In this document: in pieces, positions 18,099-36,210 of the stretch
Layout: every line of letters begins with the position of its first letter
Position numbering within the stretch: position 1 is the stretch's first letter
Assembly: GCF_047675955.1 (NCBI RefSeq)
Contig: NC_132919.1
Span: 66,258,816 to 66,322,815 of the forward strand
Reading direction: 5' to 3'
Length of the DNA: 64,000 bases
Origin: Chlorocebus sabaeus
Lineage: Eukaryota > Chordata > Mammalia > Primates > Cercopithecidae
Notes under the pieces: model-generated
What the model was told of the DNA's origin: nothing
The model's database searches: none
Seen by the model: only the letters and a program-made list of their open reading frames with translations
Translations under genes and position numbers: made by a program

Positions 18099-18755
18099 TA
18101 TATATACGCCATGGAATACTACTCAGCCTTAAAAAGAAATAATGGCATTCACAGCAACCTGGATGAAATCGGAGACTATTATTCTAAGTGAAGTAACTCA
18201 AGAATGAAAAACCTAACATCGTATGTTCTCAGTCACATGTGGGAGCTAAGCTATGAGGATGCAAAGGCATAAGAATGATACACTGGACTATAGGGACTGG
18301 GGGAAAGGGTGAGAGAGTAATGAGGGATGAAAGAATACACACTGGGTACAGTGGACACTGCTTGGGTGACTTTAGAAATCCCCACTAAAGTACTTATTCA
18401 TGTAATCAAATGCCATGTGTTCCCTCAAAACCTACTGAAATCAAAAATTAAAAGAAAAGAAAAATAACTTTTTCCATACAAAATGTGGCTTCCAGATCCT
18501 TAATTAAGTAGGAAAGTCACAGCCTTTTATGTTTCCTTTCTGTTAAATAACACAATAAAGAAAAATACAAGTTCAATATCTTAATTTTAAAAATAGGTTT
18601 CAACTTAACCTGATTATATTATTCTACAAAAATTTAACTTGAGAGCCAAGTTACTCTCATGTGGTCAAAAGCTATCAGGTTTTCTGAAGTTAGTGAGACA
18701 TCTAGTGGTAAATACAAAGTGGCTAGATAACTTTCCGCATTTAAAAAATTTTCTC

Positions 18756-19436
<681 letters not shown>

Positions 19437-19835
19437 TATACCTATTTTATCTGAATTTTATTATGAGTTGGTGTTGAATTTTTGTCAAATACTTTTTTTC
19501 TGAAATTAATTGACATGATTTTTTTTTCTATTAGCCTTTTAGTACAGTAGACTACATTGATTAATTTTCAAATACAAAATCAGCTATGTATCCTTGTAGT
19601 AAACCCCACTTTGTCATGTTGTGTAATTCTCATATATTGATTAATTCTATTTGCTAATATTTTGTTAAGGATTTTGCATCTTTACTTACAATGGGTATTG
19701 GTTGGCAGTTTTCTCCTTTTTTGTGTGTGCTTCCTTTGGTTTTGGTGTCAGAGTGAATACTAACTTCTTAAAATGATGAAGCAATGTTCTCTTCTATTTT
19801 CTGAAAGAGTTTGGGTAGAAGTGGTGTTAATTATT
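19437..19835 (-). mobile_element. L1 fragment, antisense
   Basis: Reverse-strand L1 ORF2 pattern: GTGTTGAATTTTTGTCAAAT, AATACAAAATCAGCTATGTA-like core and AAAGAGTTTGGGTAGAAGTG. Both ends abut Alu material (19395-19431 and 19845-20141). Confidence 0.7.
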
Positions 19836-19844
19836 ATTATTATT

Positions 19845-20141
19845 TTTTGTTGTTGTTGTTGAGACAGTCTTACTCTGTCACCCAGGCTGGAGTGTAGTGG
19901 CACAATCTCGGCTCACTGCAACCTCTGCCTCTTGAGTTAAAGCGATTCTCCTGCCTCAGCTTCTTCCAAGTACCTGGGATTACAGGCACCCACCACCATG
20001 CCCAGCTAATTTTTGTATTTTTAGTAGAGATGGGGTTTCACCATATTGGTCAGGCTGGTCTTGAACTCCTGACCTCAGGTGATCCAACTGCCTTGGCCTC
20101 CCAAAATGCTGGGATTACAGGAGTGAGCCACCGTGCCTGTC
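19845..20141 (-). mobile_element. Alu
   Basis: (TTG)n tract then GAGACAGTCTTACTCTGTCA. Ends GTGAGCCACCGTGCCTGTCT. Confidence 0.93.
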
Positions 20142-20405
20142 TGATTTAAACATCTTCAAGGAAACACATCAAAATGTAACTAGAGGTTGTTTCTAGGTAA
20201 TGGGACCATGGGGATTTCTATTTCTTCTTTGGCATATTTGTATTTTCTACTTTTTTCTATAAAGAACATCTATTGTTAAAACAGGTAAGATATTGAGTTT
20301 TAGCAAGATAAAATATGCAAATAGAAAAGAAATAAAAGAAATATACCCAATATCAACAGTGGTTGCCACTAGATGATGGCATCATATGAAATTTTCATTT
20401 TCAAC
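20142..20405. other. Non-coding spacer between Alus
   Basis: Unique sequence with no recognised element. Confidence 0.5.
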
Positions 20406-20738
<333 letters not shown>

Positions 20739-20911
20739 TAGAATTATATTGGTAAAATCACATATTATATCACCCCATTTTAGATGAATGGGAAGAGGAA
20801 GATAAGTGGTTACATAGTCAGGAGAAGGGTCACTTCAGTAAACTAAAACTAAGAACTTCTGCGTTATCATCAACTGCTATAGAGTCTTTCTTTCAAAGAT
20901 GTCTAACTGTC

Positions 20912-21205
20912 AGCTGAGCGCAGTGGCTCACACTTGTAATTCCAGCACTTTGGGAGGCTGTGGTGGGCGGATCGCTTGAGGCTGAGAGTTTGAGACCAAC
21001 CTGGTTCACATGGCGAAAACCCATCTCTACTAAAAAATACAAAAATTAGCCAGGCGTGGTGGAGCACACTTGTAGTCTCAGCTGCTGGGGAGACTGAGGC
21101 ATGAGAATTGCTTGAACCTGGGAGCCAAGATTGTGCCACTACACTCCAGCCTGGGCGACAGAGTGAGACCCTGTCTAAAAAAACAAGAAAGAAAAGAAAA
21201 GAAAA
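20912..21205 (+). mobile_element. Alu
   Basis: AGCTGAGCGCAGTGGCTCAC start. The right arm is shortened and the tail is (AAAAG)n. Confidence 0.93.
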
Positions 21206-21836
<631 letters not shown>

Positions 21837-22101
21837 ATTTCAGATAGTTTTTTGTGCCTATTCTGCTTATGTAAATAAAAAAAATTTTGAGACATGATCT
21901 CACCGTGTCACCCAGGCTGACATACCATACTGAATTCTCATATTACTTCCAGTAAAATCTTAGTTGATTCTCTTAGGCTTCTTTGGCTGTCTAACATTTA
22001 TCATTTCATATGCAAATAATGATAGTTTTGTCTCTTCCTTTTCAATACTTATACTCTTTCCTTCCTTTTCTCTTTCCTTTCCTTTCCTTTCTTTGTTTTT
22101 C

Positions 22102-22289
22102 TTTCTTAGGGCCTTGTTGTCACCCAAGCTGGAGAACAATGGTGTAATCTAGCTCACTGTAACCTCAAACTCCTGGGTTTAAGGGACCCTCCTGCCTCAG
22201 CTTCCTGAGTGTCTGGGACTACAGGCAAGCAAATAATTAAAAAAAATTTTTTTGTAGAGATAAGGTCTCGCTATGCTGTCCAGGCTGGA
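22102..22289 (-). mobile_element. Old Alu remnant
   Basis: Left monomer and part of the right (GGCCTTGTTGTCACCCAAGC ... TCGCTATGCTGTCCAGGCTG), preceded by a CCTTT-rich tract. A separate scrap of about 37 bp lies at 21886-21922. Confidence 0.85.
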
Positions 22290-22449
22290 TTTTGTGCCTC
22301 TTTAGAGGAAGGACTCAGGTTTCCTTTTCTTCCTACTTTTAAGAGTTGTTTTTGTTTTTTTTTTTTAAATTGGGAATTGTCTGTTCAATGTTAGCTAAAA
22401 CAGTCAATAAAAGGTATTAAATGCCAGCTGCATGAAAGACCCTAAGTTA

Positions 22450-23025
22450 GACACAGTCAGCCCTCTTCATGAGCAGGTCCACATCTTCAGATTCAACTGA
22501 ATGAGGCTGAATATTTGAAAAAAGAAACAATAAAAATACAAATAGAAAGTACAGTATAACAACTGTCGCCATTGTACAATATCTATACATTTTATTAGTG
22601 ATGACTTAAAGTACATAGGGCCAGGCACTTGTGCTCACACTTGTAATCCCAACACTTTGGGAGGTCAACCTGGGCAGCATAGTGAGACCTTGTCTTTATT
22701 AAAAATAAAAATTAAAAAAATTAGCCAGGTATGGTGGTATGCAGCTGTAGTCCCAGCTGCTCAAGAGGCTGAGGTGGGCAGATCACTGGAGCCCAGGAGG
22801 TTGAGGCTGCAGTGAGCTGTGATTGTGACACTGCACTCCTGCCTGAGCGACAGAGGGTGATCCTATCTCTAAGTAAGTAAATAAAGTATATGGGGGATGT
22901 GTGTTGGTTATATGCAAATACTGCACCATTATATGTAAGGGATTGAGCATCTACAGATTCTGGTAATGGTGTGGGGGCAGTATCCTAGAACGAGTGCCCC
23001 ACAAGATAGCAAGGATGACTGAACT
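22450..23025 (+). mobile_element. Tigger-type (MER8-like) DNA transposon, split by Alu
   Basis: Starts near ACAGTCAGCCCTCTTCATGA and ends near AGCAAGGATGACTGAACTG, with AACAATAAAAATACAAATAG and TTATATGCAAATACTGCACC inside. An Alu (22618-22886) interrupts it. The subfamily is named from memory. Confidence 0.6.
22618..22886 (+). mobile_element. Alu inside the Tigger-type element
   Basis: GGGCCAGGCACTTGTGCTCA start, internal deletion in the left arm, (TAAG)n-like tail. Confidence 0.92.
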
Positions 23026-23234
23026 GTGGAAGAGTCAAAGCTCTGTTGAACAGCATACAATTCCTGTCTTCAAGAAAGTTATCTCATTAGGTAGATGAGA
23101 CTTATAATGAATAAAAGGATTGAATACAGATTTGGAGATAGCGGTTGTTGTGATGGATAATCTTAATTGTGCTTTCTTCCAAAACAGATCCATTCTCATA
23201 GAAGGGCATCAGAGGAGGATAAAGAAGGACCCTC

Positions 23235-23499
23235 GGCCGGGCGCCATGGCTTACGCCTGTAATCCCAGCACTTTAGGAGGCCTAGGCAGGTGGATCACAA
23301 GGTCAGGAGTTAGAGACCAGCCTGACCAACATAGTGAAACCCCATCTCTACTAAAAATACAAAAATTAGCCAGGCGTGGTGGTGGGCACCTATAGTCCCA
23401 GCTACTCGGGAGGCTGCGCAGTGTGCCACTTCACTCCAGCCTGGGCGACAGAGTGAGATTCCATCCCCCACCACCACCACCCCCCCCCCACAAAAAAAA
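23235..23499 (+). mobile_element. Alu with internal right-arm deletion
   Basis: Starts GGCCGGGCGCCATGGCTTAC. The right arm jumps from GGGAGGCTG to CAGTGTGCCAC. A C-rich tract at 23465-23489 precedes the tail. Target repeat AAAGAAGGACCCTC / AAAGAAGGATCCTC. Confidence 0.93.
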
Positions 23500-23512
23500 G
23501 AAGGATCCTCAG

Positions 23513-24357
<845 letters not shown>

Positions 24358-24407
24358 TATTTTTCTTTTTTTCTTTCATAATTGAGATTTTATTGGTTGA
24401 GGATCAG

Positions 24408-24841
24408 TGTCACGCGCGTCCGTGTGAAGAGACCACCAAACAGGCTTTGTGTGAGCAACAAGCCTGTTTATCTCACCTGGGTGCAGGCGGGCTGAGTCCA
24501 AAAAGAGAGTCAGCAACGGGTGGTGGGATTATCATTAGTTCTTATAGGTTTTGGGATAGGCGGTGGAGTTAGGATCCAATGTTTTGTGGGCAGGGGGTGG
24601 ATCTCACAAAGTACATTCTCAAGGGTGGGGAGAATTACAGAGAACCTTCTTAAGGGTGGGGGAGATGACAAAGTACATTGATCAGTTAGGGTGGGGCAGA
24701 AATAAATCGCAATGGTGGAATGTCATCAGTTAAGGTTATTTTCACTTCTTTTGTGGATCTTCAGTTGCTTCAGGCCACCTGGATGTTTACGTGCAGGTCA
24801 CTGGGGATATGATGGCTTAGCTTGGGCTGGGAGGACTGACA
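24408..24841 (-). mobile_element. Solo LTR, LTR7 type (HERV-H family), inside the HMGN1 retrocopy
   Basis: A 434-bp LTR bounded by TGTCAC...CTGACA on the + strand. Its reverse complement matches the LTR7 pattern: TGTCAG start, CCCACCCTTAAGAAGG/CCCACCCTTGAGAATG repeats, CCTATAAG box, and the end CCTGTTTGGTGGTCTCTTCA...GCGTGACA. The usual AATAAA is mutated to GATAAA (24467-24472). No retroviral coding sequence adjoins it. Flanks on both sides belong to the HMGN1 3' UTR, but I see no clean 5-bp target duplication, so the junction has probably been altered. Confidence 0.85.
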
Positions 24842-25701
24842 GTACAGACATTTCAATTTGTACACAATTCTTATTATACGTAACGAAAATCTAAAAAGCC
24901 AGATATTGTAATTCTTTTTTAAAGTTCTTCCAGTGACTTTCCAGCTTAAAAATTGGAAGCAAATTTTCCTTAAGAGGCTATCAAGTACCAGTATCTTCAC
25001 ATGTTGATAAGCTGTTATATACGGCCCACAGTTCACAACTGAATAGCACATACACTACATATTCCAATTTTTAACCTTTCACATCACAGTAACAAAGTTA
25101 TTAGGAAAACAGGACTACCACAGCCAAATATGTTACGGACTGCACACAATTCCGACAGGGAGAGTCATGATCAAGGAGTGGTTTTCTTTAGGAAACAATT
25201 CTACTAAAAAACAAGATGGGAATAGAAGTAATTTAAAATGGTCAAGACATTAAATGCAGGACTGACTCCATATTGCCGTTTAATATGCTTTGTATTCTAG
25301 GATATAAAAACTAACCCCCCATCTATAGAATGTTAAGCTGACACCTGAGACAGTCAAAGTCTCTCAGAATTCAATATCCTACACTATTTTCTGGTTGTAC
25401 CAAAAAATAAATAACCAACAAATGATTTCGCCTTTTAAAAAAAAAGCATTTACACTTAAGAAATGGGATGAGGTGGGATTCCCTCCTTCTCAAAAATGTT
25501 TCTAGAGCTACTAAAAAAACCTGTATTTACAAAATAGTTGATGAAAATATTCCTCTGGATTGTACAAGAAGGGAGACAGGGACCACTGATAAGACATGGT
25601 ATATGGTATTAATCAGACTTGGCTTCTTTCTCTCCTGCTTCATCAGAGGCTGGACTCTCCTCAGTTTTCATTTCCCCATTCATTTTCTGCAGGTAAATCT
25701 T

Positions 25702-26045
<344 letters not shown>

Positions 26046-26394
26046 CTGCAGGTAAATCTTTAGTTTCTTGGTTAGCCACTTTGGCCTGTTTTCCATTTGC
26101 TCCCTTTCCCTTTTGTTTGCACTTTTTTGTCTGAAGATTTACCCTTAGCTGCTGGCTTTTTCGGCTTTGCTTCCAGTTTTGCAGGAGGTTTAGCTGACAA
26201 CCGCGCCTGTCTCCTCTTGGGCTATTCCTTGGCGGCCCCTTCAGCGGAGCTGACCTTCCTTTTGGGCATCTTGGCGGCGGGGAAGGCGCGTGCCAGGTGC
26301 CTTCGGGCCGCGGTGTGCCGAGAGCCGTCGAGAAGCTGGGCTACCTGACCACTGCCACTCCTTCGGCAGCCAAAGCTGCTTTTATTTTTCTTTT

Positions 26395-28325
<1,931 letters not shown>

Positions 28326-28384
28326 GCACAGGGAAATAGAGGGGGATAAGCCATGGTTGCCATCAAAGATTCAATAACGATAAC

Positions 28385-28482
28385 ATACGGATGGTGAGGA
28401 TGATGGCAGCTGCTGTTTATTGGGCACCAGCTGTGGTCAGGTACAGTGCTGCGCACTTTAGTTCCACTGTTAAGTCACCAGG
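28385..28482 (+). mobile_element. MIR fragment
   Basis: GCTGCTGTTTATTGGGCACC followed by GTACAGTGCTGCGCACTTTA, a MIR left half. Confidence 0.6.
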
Positions 28483-28560
28483 ACAAAAACTCCCCACACC
28501 AGCTCTGTAATAGGGGTGAGTGTTGGACATAAGCAGGGAGCTGACAAGAAGCCAAGATCA

Positions 28561-28845
28561 GGCTGGGCATGGTGGCTCATGCCTGTAACCCCAGCACTTT
28601 GGGAGGCTGAGGTGGGTGGACCCAGGAGTTCAAGACCAGCCTGGCCAAGGTGGCGAAACCCTGTCTCTACTAAAAAATACAAAAATTAGCTGGGGGTGGT
28701 GATGCGTACCTGTAATCCCCGTTACTCAGGAGGCTGAGGCAGGGAGAATTGCTCGAACCCGGGAGGCGGAGGTTGCAGTGAGCCAAGATGGGGCCACTGC
28801 ACACCAGCCTAGGCAACAGAGCGAGATTCCATCTCAAAAAAAAAA
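28561..28845 (+). mobile_element. Alu
   Basis: GGCTGGGCATGGTGGCTCAT start, deletion in the left arm (GGGTGGACCCAGGAGTTC). Target repeat GAAGCCAAGATCA / GAAGCCAAAATTA. Confidence 0.94.
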
Positions 28846-29011
28846 GAAGCCAAAATTAGAGATCCTTGCACTGCTAGGCTCCCAAAGTCTGGATTCTGAG
28901 CACCTCCAGGTTCCTATTTTGGCATATTTACATAATTTCACATTTTAATGCCTAGGTAATTTTTTTATATAACAAAACATTTTTTACGTATCTCAAATGT
29001 GTACCTTTTTC

Positions 29012-30049
<1,038 letters not shown>

Positions 30050-30572
30050 ACCTATGCATCTGACCAGCTGGCTATAAACTAGAGGTCCCAACAGCTCCCT
30101 CCTCAGGTTTGAACATTTGCTAGAACAGCTCACAGAACCCAGGAAAACAGTTTTCTTACTATTGCTGATTTATTACAAAGGATATTTTAAAGGATACGAA
30201 TGAACAGCCTGATGAAGAGATACACAGGGTGAGGTCTGGAAAGGTCCTTGTGGAGTTGGGGTGCACCACCCTCCCGGCACATGGATGCGTTCGCCAACCC
30301 AGAAGCTCTCCAAGCCCTGCCTTTCAAAGAATTTTCTGGAGACTTTATCACATAGTCATGATTGAGCTCCCGCTCCATTCCCTACCCCGGAGGCTGGGGA
30401 ATTGGTCTGAAAGCACAAAGCTTCCACCCATAGTTAGGTCTTTCTGGTGACCAGACCCAAATAAAGAGCCCACCAAGAGTCACCTCATGAGAACAAAGGA
30501 CGCTTCTATCACCCAGAAAATTCCAAGGGATTTAGGAGCTCTGTGTCAGGAACCAGGTTCAAAGACCAAATG
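30050..30572 (-). mobile_element. LTR-like interspersed element, family not assigned
   Basis: The moderately repetitive-looking sequence includes GCTGATTTATTACAAAGGAT, whose reverse complement has AATAAA, and a right end AATTCCAAGGGATTTAGGAG...AAAGACCAAA. I recognise this as a common mammalian LTR-type repeat (ERVL class guess), oriented minus. A related copy of its right end recurs at about 30990-31065 on the other side of an L1 fragment. Confidence 0.5.
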
Positions 30573-30935
30573 TTAGAACAAAAGATATGCAACCATAAAA
30601 AAACAGCAAGATCATGTCTTTCGCAGGAACACGGATGGAGCTGGAGGCCATTATCCTCAGCAAACTAAGACAGGAACAGAAAACCAAACACTGCATGTTC
30701 TCAGTTATAAGTGGGAGCTAAATGATGAGAACTCATAAACAAGAGACACTGGGCCCTACCTGAGGGTGGAGGGTGGGAGGAGGGAGAGGAGTAGAAAAAA
30801 CTATTGGGGACTAGGCTTAGTACCTGGGTGATGAAATAATCTGTGCAACAAACCCCCATAACACAAGTTTACCTATATAACGAACGTGCACATGTATCCC
30901 CTAACCTAAAATAAAAGTTTAAAAAGGAAAAAACA
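30573..30935 (+). mobile_element. L1 3' end (primate L1P type)
   Basis: Contains the hallmark L1 3' sequence: ATGTCTTTCGCAGGAACACG, TGTTCTCAGTTATAAGTGGG, AGACACTGGGCCCTACCTGA and a G-rich 3' UTR ending CCCTAACCTAAAATAAAAG plus an A-rich tail. It is strongly 5'-truncated and keeps only the last roughly 360 bp. Confidence 0.85.
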
Positions 30936-31089
30936 CCTGGGAGAAAAGAAAAATGAAAAATTAACAACAAAAAAAGAAGACAATGCTCTTAGCGCCCCCA
31001 TCATTCAGGAATTTCCAAAGGGTTTAGGAGCTTTGTGTTAGGAACTGGGGGCAGAGACTATATATATATATATGTCTTCTTATGTTACA

Positions 31090-32253
<1,164 letters not shown>

Positions 32254-32529
32254 TGTTTTTTTGTTTGTTTGTTTGTTTGTTTGTTTTTTGAGACAGTCTC
32301 ACTCTGTCACCCAGGCTGGAATGCAGTAGCATGATCTCGGTTGACTGCAACCTCTGCCGTCTGGGTTCAAGTGATTCTCCTGCCTCAGCCTCCTGAATAA
32401 CTGGGATTTTTCTAAAAACAGATTCCACCATGTTGGCCAGGCTAGTCTTGAACTCCTGACATCAAGTGATCTGCTCACCTTGGCCTCCCAAAGTGCTGAG
32501 ATTACAGGCACGAGTCACTGCGCCCCGCC
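32254..32529 (-). mobile_element. Alu with (GTTT)n tail and internal deletion
   Basis: Directly follows the previous Alu. (TTTG)n tail, about 50 bp missing between AACTGGGATTTTTC and CCACCATGTTGG. Confidence 0.92.
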
Positions 32530-32669
32530 AGCAAATTCAGTTTCTGAAAATACACCTGTGGATCTCTAGCCTTGAGCATCCTTGGATGCTGCTTTAAATG
32601 ACTGATCCTCGATGCCTCCCTTCTAACTCACACGCGCACTCCCCTACATCAGTCTCCCAGAAAAAGGGA

Positions 32670-32812
32670 CTTCTTTTATTTTATTATTATTATTTTTAGA
32701 GACGGGCCTCACTTTGTTGCTCAGGCTGGTTTTGAACTCCTGGCCTCAAGTGATCCTCCCGCCTTGGTCTCCCAATACTGAGATTACAGGCAGGAGTCCC
32801 TGCGCCCAGCAA
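32670..32812 (-). mobile_element. Alu right-monomer remnant (FRAM-like)
   Basis: (TTA)n tract, AGAGACGGGCCTCACTTTGT, ends CCTGCGCCCAGC. Confidence 0.85.
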
Positions 32813-32859
32813 ATCCTATATTAAACCCTTTTATGTTCACTCTGCCTGCGGTACTGCAG

Positions 32860-33720
32860 AGAGGGCAGGGAGGAAGCAGAGGTGCCCCGGCGTCTTCAGC
32901 TGGAGGTGAGCAGGGCGCTGAGGGTGGGAGAGGCCGGGCGCCTGGGGATGGGAGGCGGGACCGCACCTTCACAGGAACGCTGCCACCCCTATCCCGGAGG
33001 TCAGGGCCTCTTGCCCAGCTCTGGCTCTGAGGTCCTGGAGGGAGGGAGATGCTGTTGCGACTCCGAAGACTGGGGGAGGGCCACCCCCATTCCAGAAGAG
33101 TGAAAAATCCTGGGCCTGAAGCAGAAGTGGAAGCGGTTGGAGCTGAGGCTTTAGAGAGTGGCTTTCGAAAGAGGGTCTGGCGCCGCCCTGTGGACTGTTT
33201 GGGCTCGCAGGGCTGAAGGCTCCGAAGACCCAGACTTGCGAACCGTGGGGAGGTTCCACGCGGATGGGGGCCACAGACCCCGCCGGAGCCCCCACACGAG
33301 CCCTGGACTTCTCCACCGACTTAAGACATGAGAGCTCAATAAGCTCCTTATTTAACGCACTGTTGTATCAGGTCCCTGTGGGAGCCACTTGCCCTATACC
33401 TAATAAAGGAGCGGGTGCACGCATTGGGTTGGTGAGCTACCGCCACAGCAACGCGTCCTAATCAACCATCGCAAACGGCGGCTGGAACAAGGTTCTAGCA
33501 GGCCTGTGCTTGGGCTTCAACGCTGGGCCGGCCGCTGCGCTCTGCGGCTCCCTGAAGGCCTGCGGATCGGCCAGGGGGCTCCGTTCCTTCTGGGCCGAGG
33601 CTGAAGAAGCAGCGGCTGCACCAGAGAAGGGTTTCTGGGTGAAGGTGGAAGCGCACGGGGCCCGCGGAACGGCCTAAGGCGTCTTCAGACGTGGGCTTGG
33701 AACTGGCAGGCTTTCGTTTC
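32860..33720. other. Unassigned CpG-rich block (candidate promoter or CpG island)
   Basis: About 860 bp unusually rich in CpG for this intergenic region (CGCGGATGG, GGCCGGCCGCTGCGC, CGGGGCCCGCGGAACGG). The flanks at 33721-34004 are less CpG-rich. It contains no recognised exon or repeat. A minus-strand ORF of 133 codons (33495-33896) has no family I can name. It may be an unannotated promoter, a duplicated gene's 5' end or a CpG-rich LTR. Confidence 0.45.
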
Positions 33721-34004
33721 TGCTTCATTCCATGGCTAGTGCAAGCCACGTGGGCAAGCCCGAAGTCAGGGGGCGGGAAAGTACCCTCCACCCACAACGA
33801 AACTATGGCAAGCGGTGGGTGCAGGTAGGGCTGAGGAATTGGGGCTAATAGTCTATCTATCCTGGTGAGTGAGGAGACCTGCTTTGGGGGTTGCACAGCC
33901 TGGGTCTGCTTTTACAGTGGTGTCTGTCACTATGAAGACTCCACCACGGGTCGCCATCAGGTCAGGGACCCTGCAAGGCAAGAACTACATCTTCCTCTGC
34001 ACAC

Positions 34005-34340
34005 AACCCCACTCCCTTTCCCCCATACCTAACACCACACTCCCTTCCCCCCATGCCTAACCCCACACTCCCTTCCCCCCATGCCTAACCCCACACTCCC
34101 TTCCCCCCATGCCTAACACCACACTGCCTTCCCCCCATGCCTAACCCCACACTCCCTTCCCCCCATGCCTAACCCCACACTCCCTTCCCCCCATGCCTAA
34201 CCCCACACTCCCTTCCCCCCATGCCTAACCCCACACTCTCTTCCCCCCATGCCTAACCCCACACTCTCTTCCCCCCGTGCCTAACCCCACACTCTCTTCC
34301 CCCCGTGCCTAACCCCACACTCTCTTCTCCCCGTGCCTAA
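34005..34340. repeat. 28-bp minisatellite, 12 copies
   Basis: Tandem units of CCCCACACTCCCTTCCCCCC followed by ATGCCTAA. Unit length is constant at 28 bp. The last units change TCCCTT to TCTCTT and ATGCC to GTGCC. The minus strand carries four or more G-runs per unit. Confidence 0.95.
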
Positions 34341-34734
34341 CACCAAGCCCCGCCCTGAGGGATGACTCAGGAATAGTACTGAGAGCATTTTAGGCCATTC
34401 CTGCGTTATCCCCATGTGACTTGTTATGAAATATAGACTGACTTCCTGAAGATCAGCAAATAGTGCGAAGTATTTGGCTTGTAATCTGTAAAGAGACTCT
34501 GCCATTTGGAGCTGGGATCTGTCCCCAGATCTGTCAGACACCAAATCCCATATCTACTGCCACCCAAAGGGAACTCCAGAAGAAAGGGGTTATACAGGGT
34601 CAAATACCAAGGCAAGTTAGTGAAATTTCTCTAGAGGCCATTTAAAGCTGGAGTCTCACCACCTGAATTGCCCTCAGAGGAAGACTGTCTAGGGCGCAAA
34701 CCTAGTCAGGGGTCCACATGAACTTAAGGACAAT
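34341..34734. other. Unassigned intergenic sequence
   Basis: Unique sequence after the minisatellite. No element recognised. Confidence 0.5.
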
Positions 34735-35043
34735 GTTTTTGTTTTTGTTTTTGTTTTTGAGACAGTGTCATTCTGTCGTCCAGGCTCGAATGCGGTGGTG
34801 TGAACCCGGCTCACTGCAAGTCTCAACCTCCTGGGCTCAGGTGATCTTCCCACCTCAGCCTCCTGAGTAGCGGGGACCACAGGCTCATGCCATCATACCC
34901 AATTAATTTTCTTTTAAATTTTTTGTAGAGATAAGGTCACCCCGTGTTGCTCAGTCTAATCTTGAACTCCTGGACTCAAATGATCCTCCTGTCTCTGCTC
35001 CTTAAAGTCCTGGGACCACAGGTGTAAGCCAATGCACCTGGCC
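34735..35043 (-). mobile_element. Old Alu (AluJ-like)
   Basis: (GTTTTT)n tail, diverged arms, ends GTAAGCCAATGCACCTGGCC. Confidence 0.92.
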
Positions 35044-35044
35044 T

Positions 35045-35356
35045 TATTTATTTTTTTATTTATTTTTTTGAGACAGAGTCTTGACCTGTCGCCTAGGCTG
35101 GAGTGCAGAGTCGCCATTGCCATCTCGGCTCACTGCAAGCTCCGCCTCCTGGGTTCAGGCCATTCTCCTGCCTCAGCCTCCCGAGTAGCTGGGACTACAG
35201 GAGCCCACCACCACGCCCAGCTAGTTTTTTGTATTTGTAGTAGAGATGGGGTTTCACCGTGTTAGCCAGGATGGTCTTGATCTCCTGACCTCGTGATCCG
35301 CCTGCCTCGGCCTCCCAAAGTGCTGGGATTACAAGCGTGAGCCACCGCGCCTGGCC
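35045..35356 (-). mobile_element. Alu (AluY-like)
   Basis: Abuts the previous Alu. (TTTA)n-interrupted tail, GCTCCGCCTCCTGGGTTCAG, ends GCGCCTGGCC. Confidence 0.95.
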
Positions 35357-36032
35357 ACCTGGCCTCTTAAGAATAATTTTGAAAACAATGAGGTTCACCG
35401 TCACAGCCCCTGCTGCTCTACTAAGTCCTTTGGCCCCTCTCTCAGGGCAAAAGCAAGCTCAGCCCCAGATGTTCTGCTTAATGGCCACCTTTCCCAGGAG
35501 ACTTTGCTCTATGAAGGAGAACCACTTAGAGATATGAGCAACCTTAAAGAATGCCACCAGCACTACTGAATGCCTGGCATGGGCCACGTGGGTGGAGAGT
35601 ATATTTTAGGGCAGTCATTCATGGTAAATTATTTCCGCCAGCCCCCAAAAGTGACTACTCAATATCCAACTATGTCAGGCCCAGGCTGATAAAAGTAGAG
35701 GCATGAGGAACCTAGGGTTGTTTTGATGTGCCTTGGTTATGGTATATGTGGAAGATTTTAGAGCTTGTTATAAAAAGGGATGACCCATGGCTCTCCAGGC
35801 TGGGTCTGGGATTGCCTTTGTGGATTACAAGAGGATATTATGCAGCAGTTTTTTTAAAAATGAGGCAGACTGGGACAATCTATCTCCAAGATACATAGGC
35901 GCTGTTAAGGGAGCAAAGCAAGATGTAGTAGGGCATGTATAGTATGCACTGTATGCTGTGTGCTATCTGCATAGAACTGTGAGGTCTGATACAGTAGCCA
36001 CTAGCCACATATGGCTATTAACATAGAAATTT
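35357..36032. other. Unassigned intergenic sequence
   Basis: Unique DNA, ending in the left half of a possible hAT-like MITE (from about 35978). Confidence 0.5.
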
Positions 36033-36168
36033 AGGTTGAGCCTGGTGGCTCACGCCTGTAATCCCAGCACTTTGGGAGGCCAAGTGGGAGGATAGCTTGA
36101 GGCCAATAGTTCGAGACCAGCCTGGGCAACATAGTGAAACCCCTTTTCTACGAAAAAAATTATTTATT

Positions 36169-36210
<42 letters not shown>

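Noticed and set aside
33495..33896. 133-codon minus-strand ORF in the CpG-rich block as a protein gene
   Set aside because: GC-rich sequence makes long chance ORFs common. I recognise no domain, and no splice or promoter pairing stands out.
34005..34340. Regular 28-bp direct repeats as a CRISPR array
   Set aside because: Units are head-to-tail with no spacers, and the genome is a primate nuclear genome.
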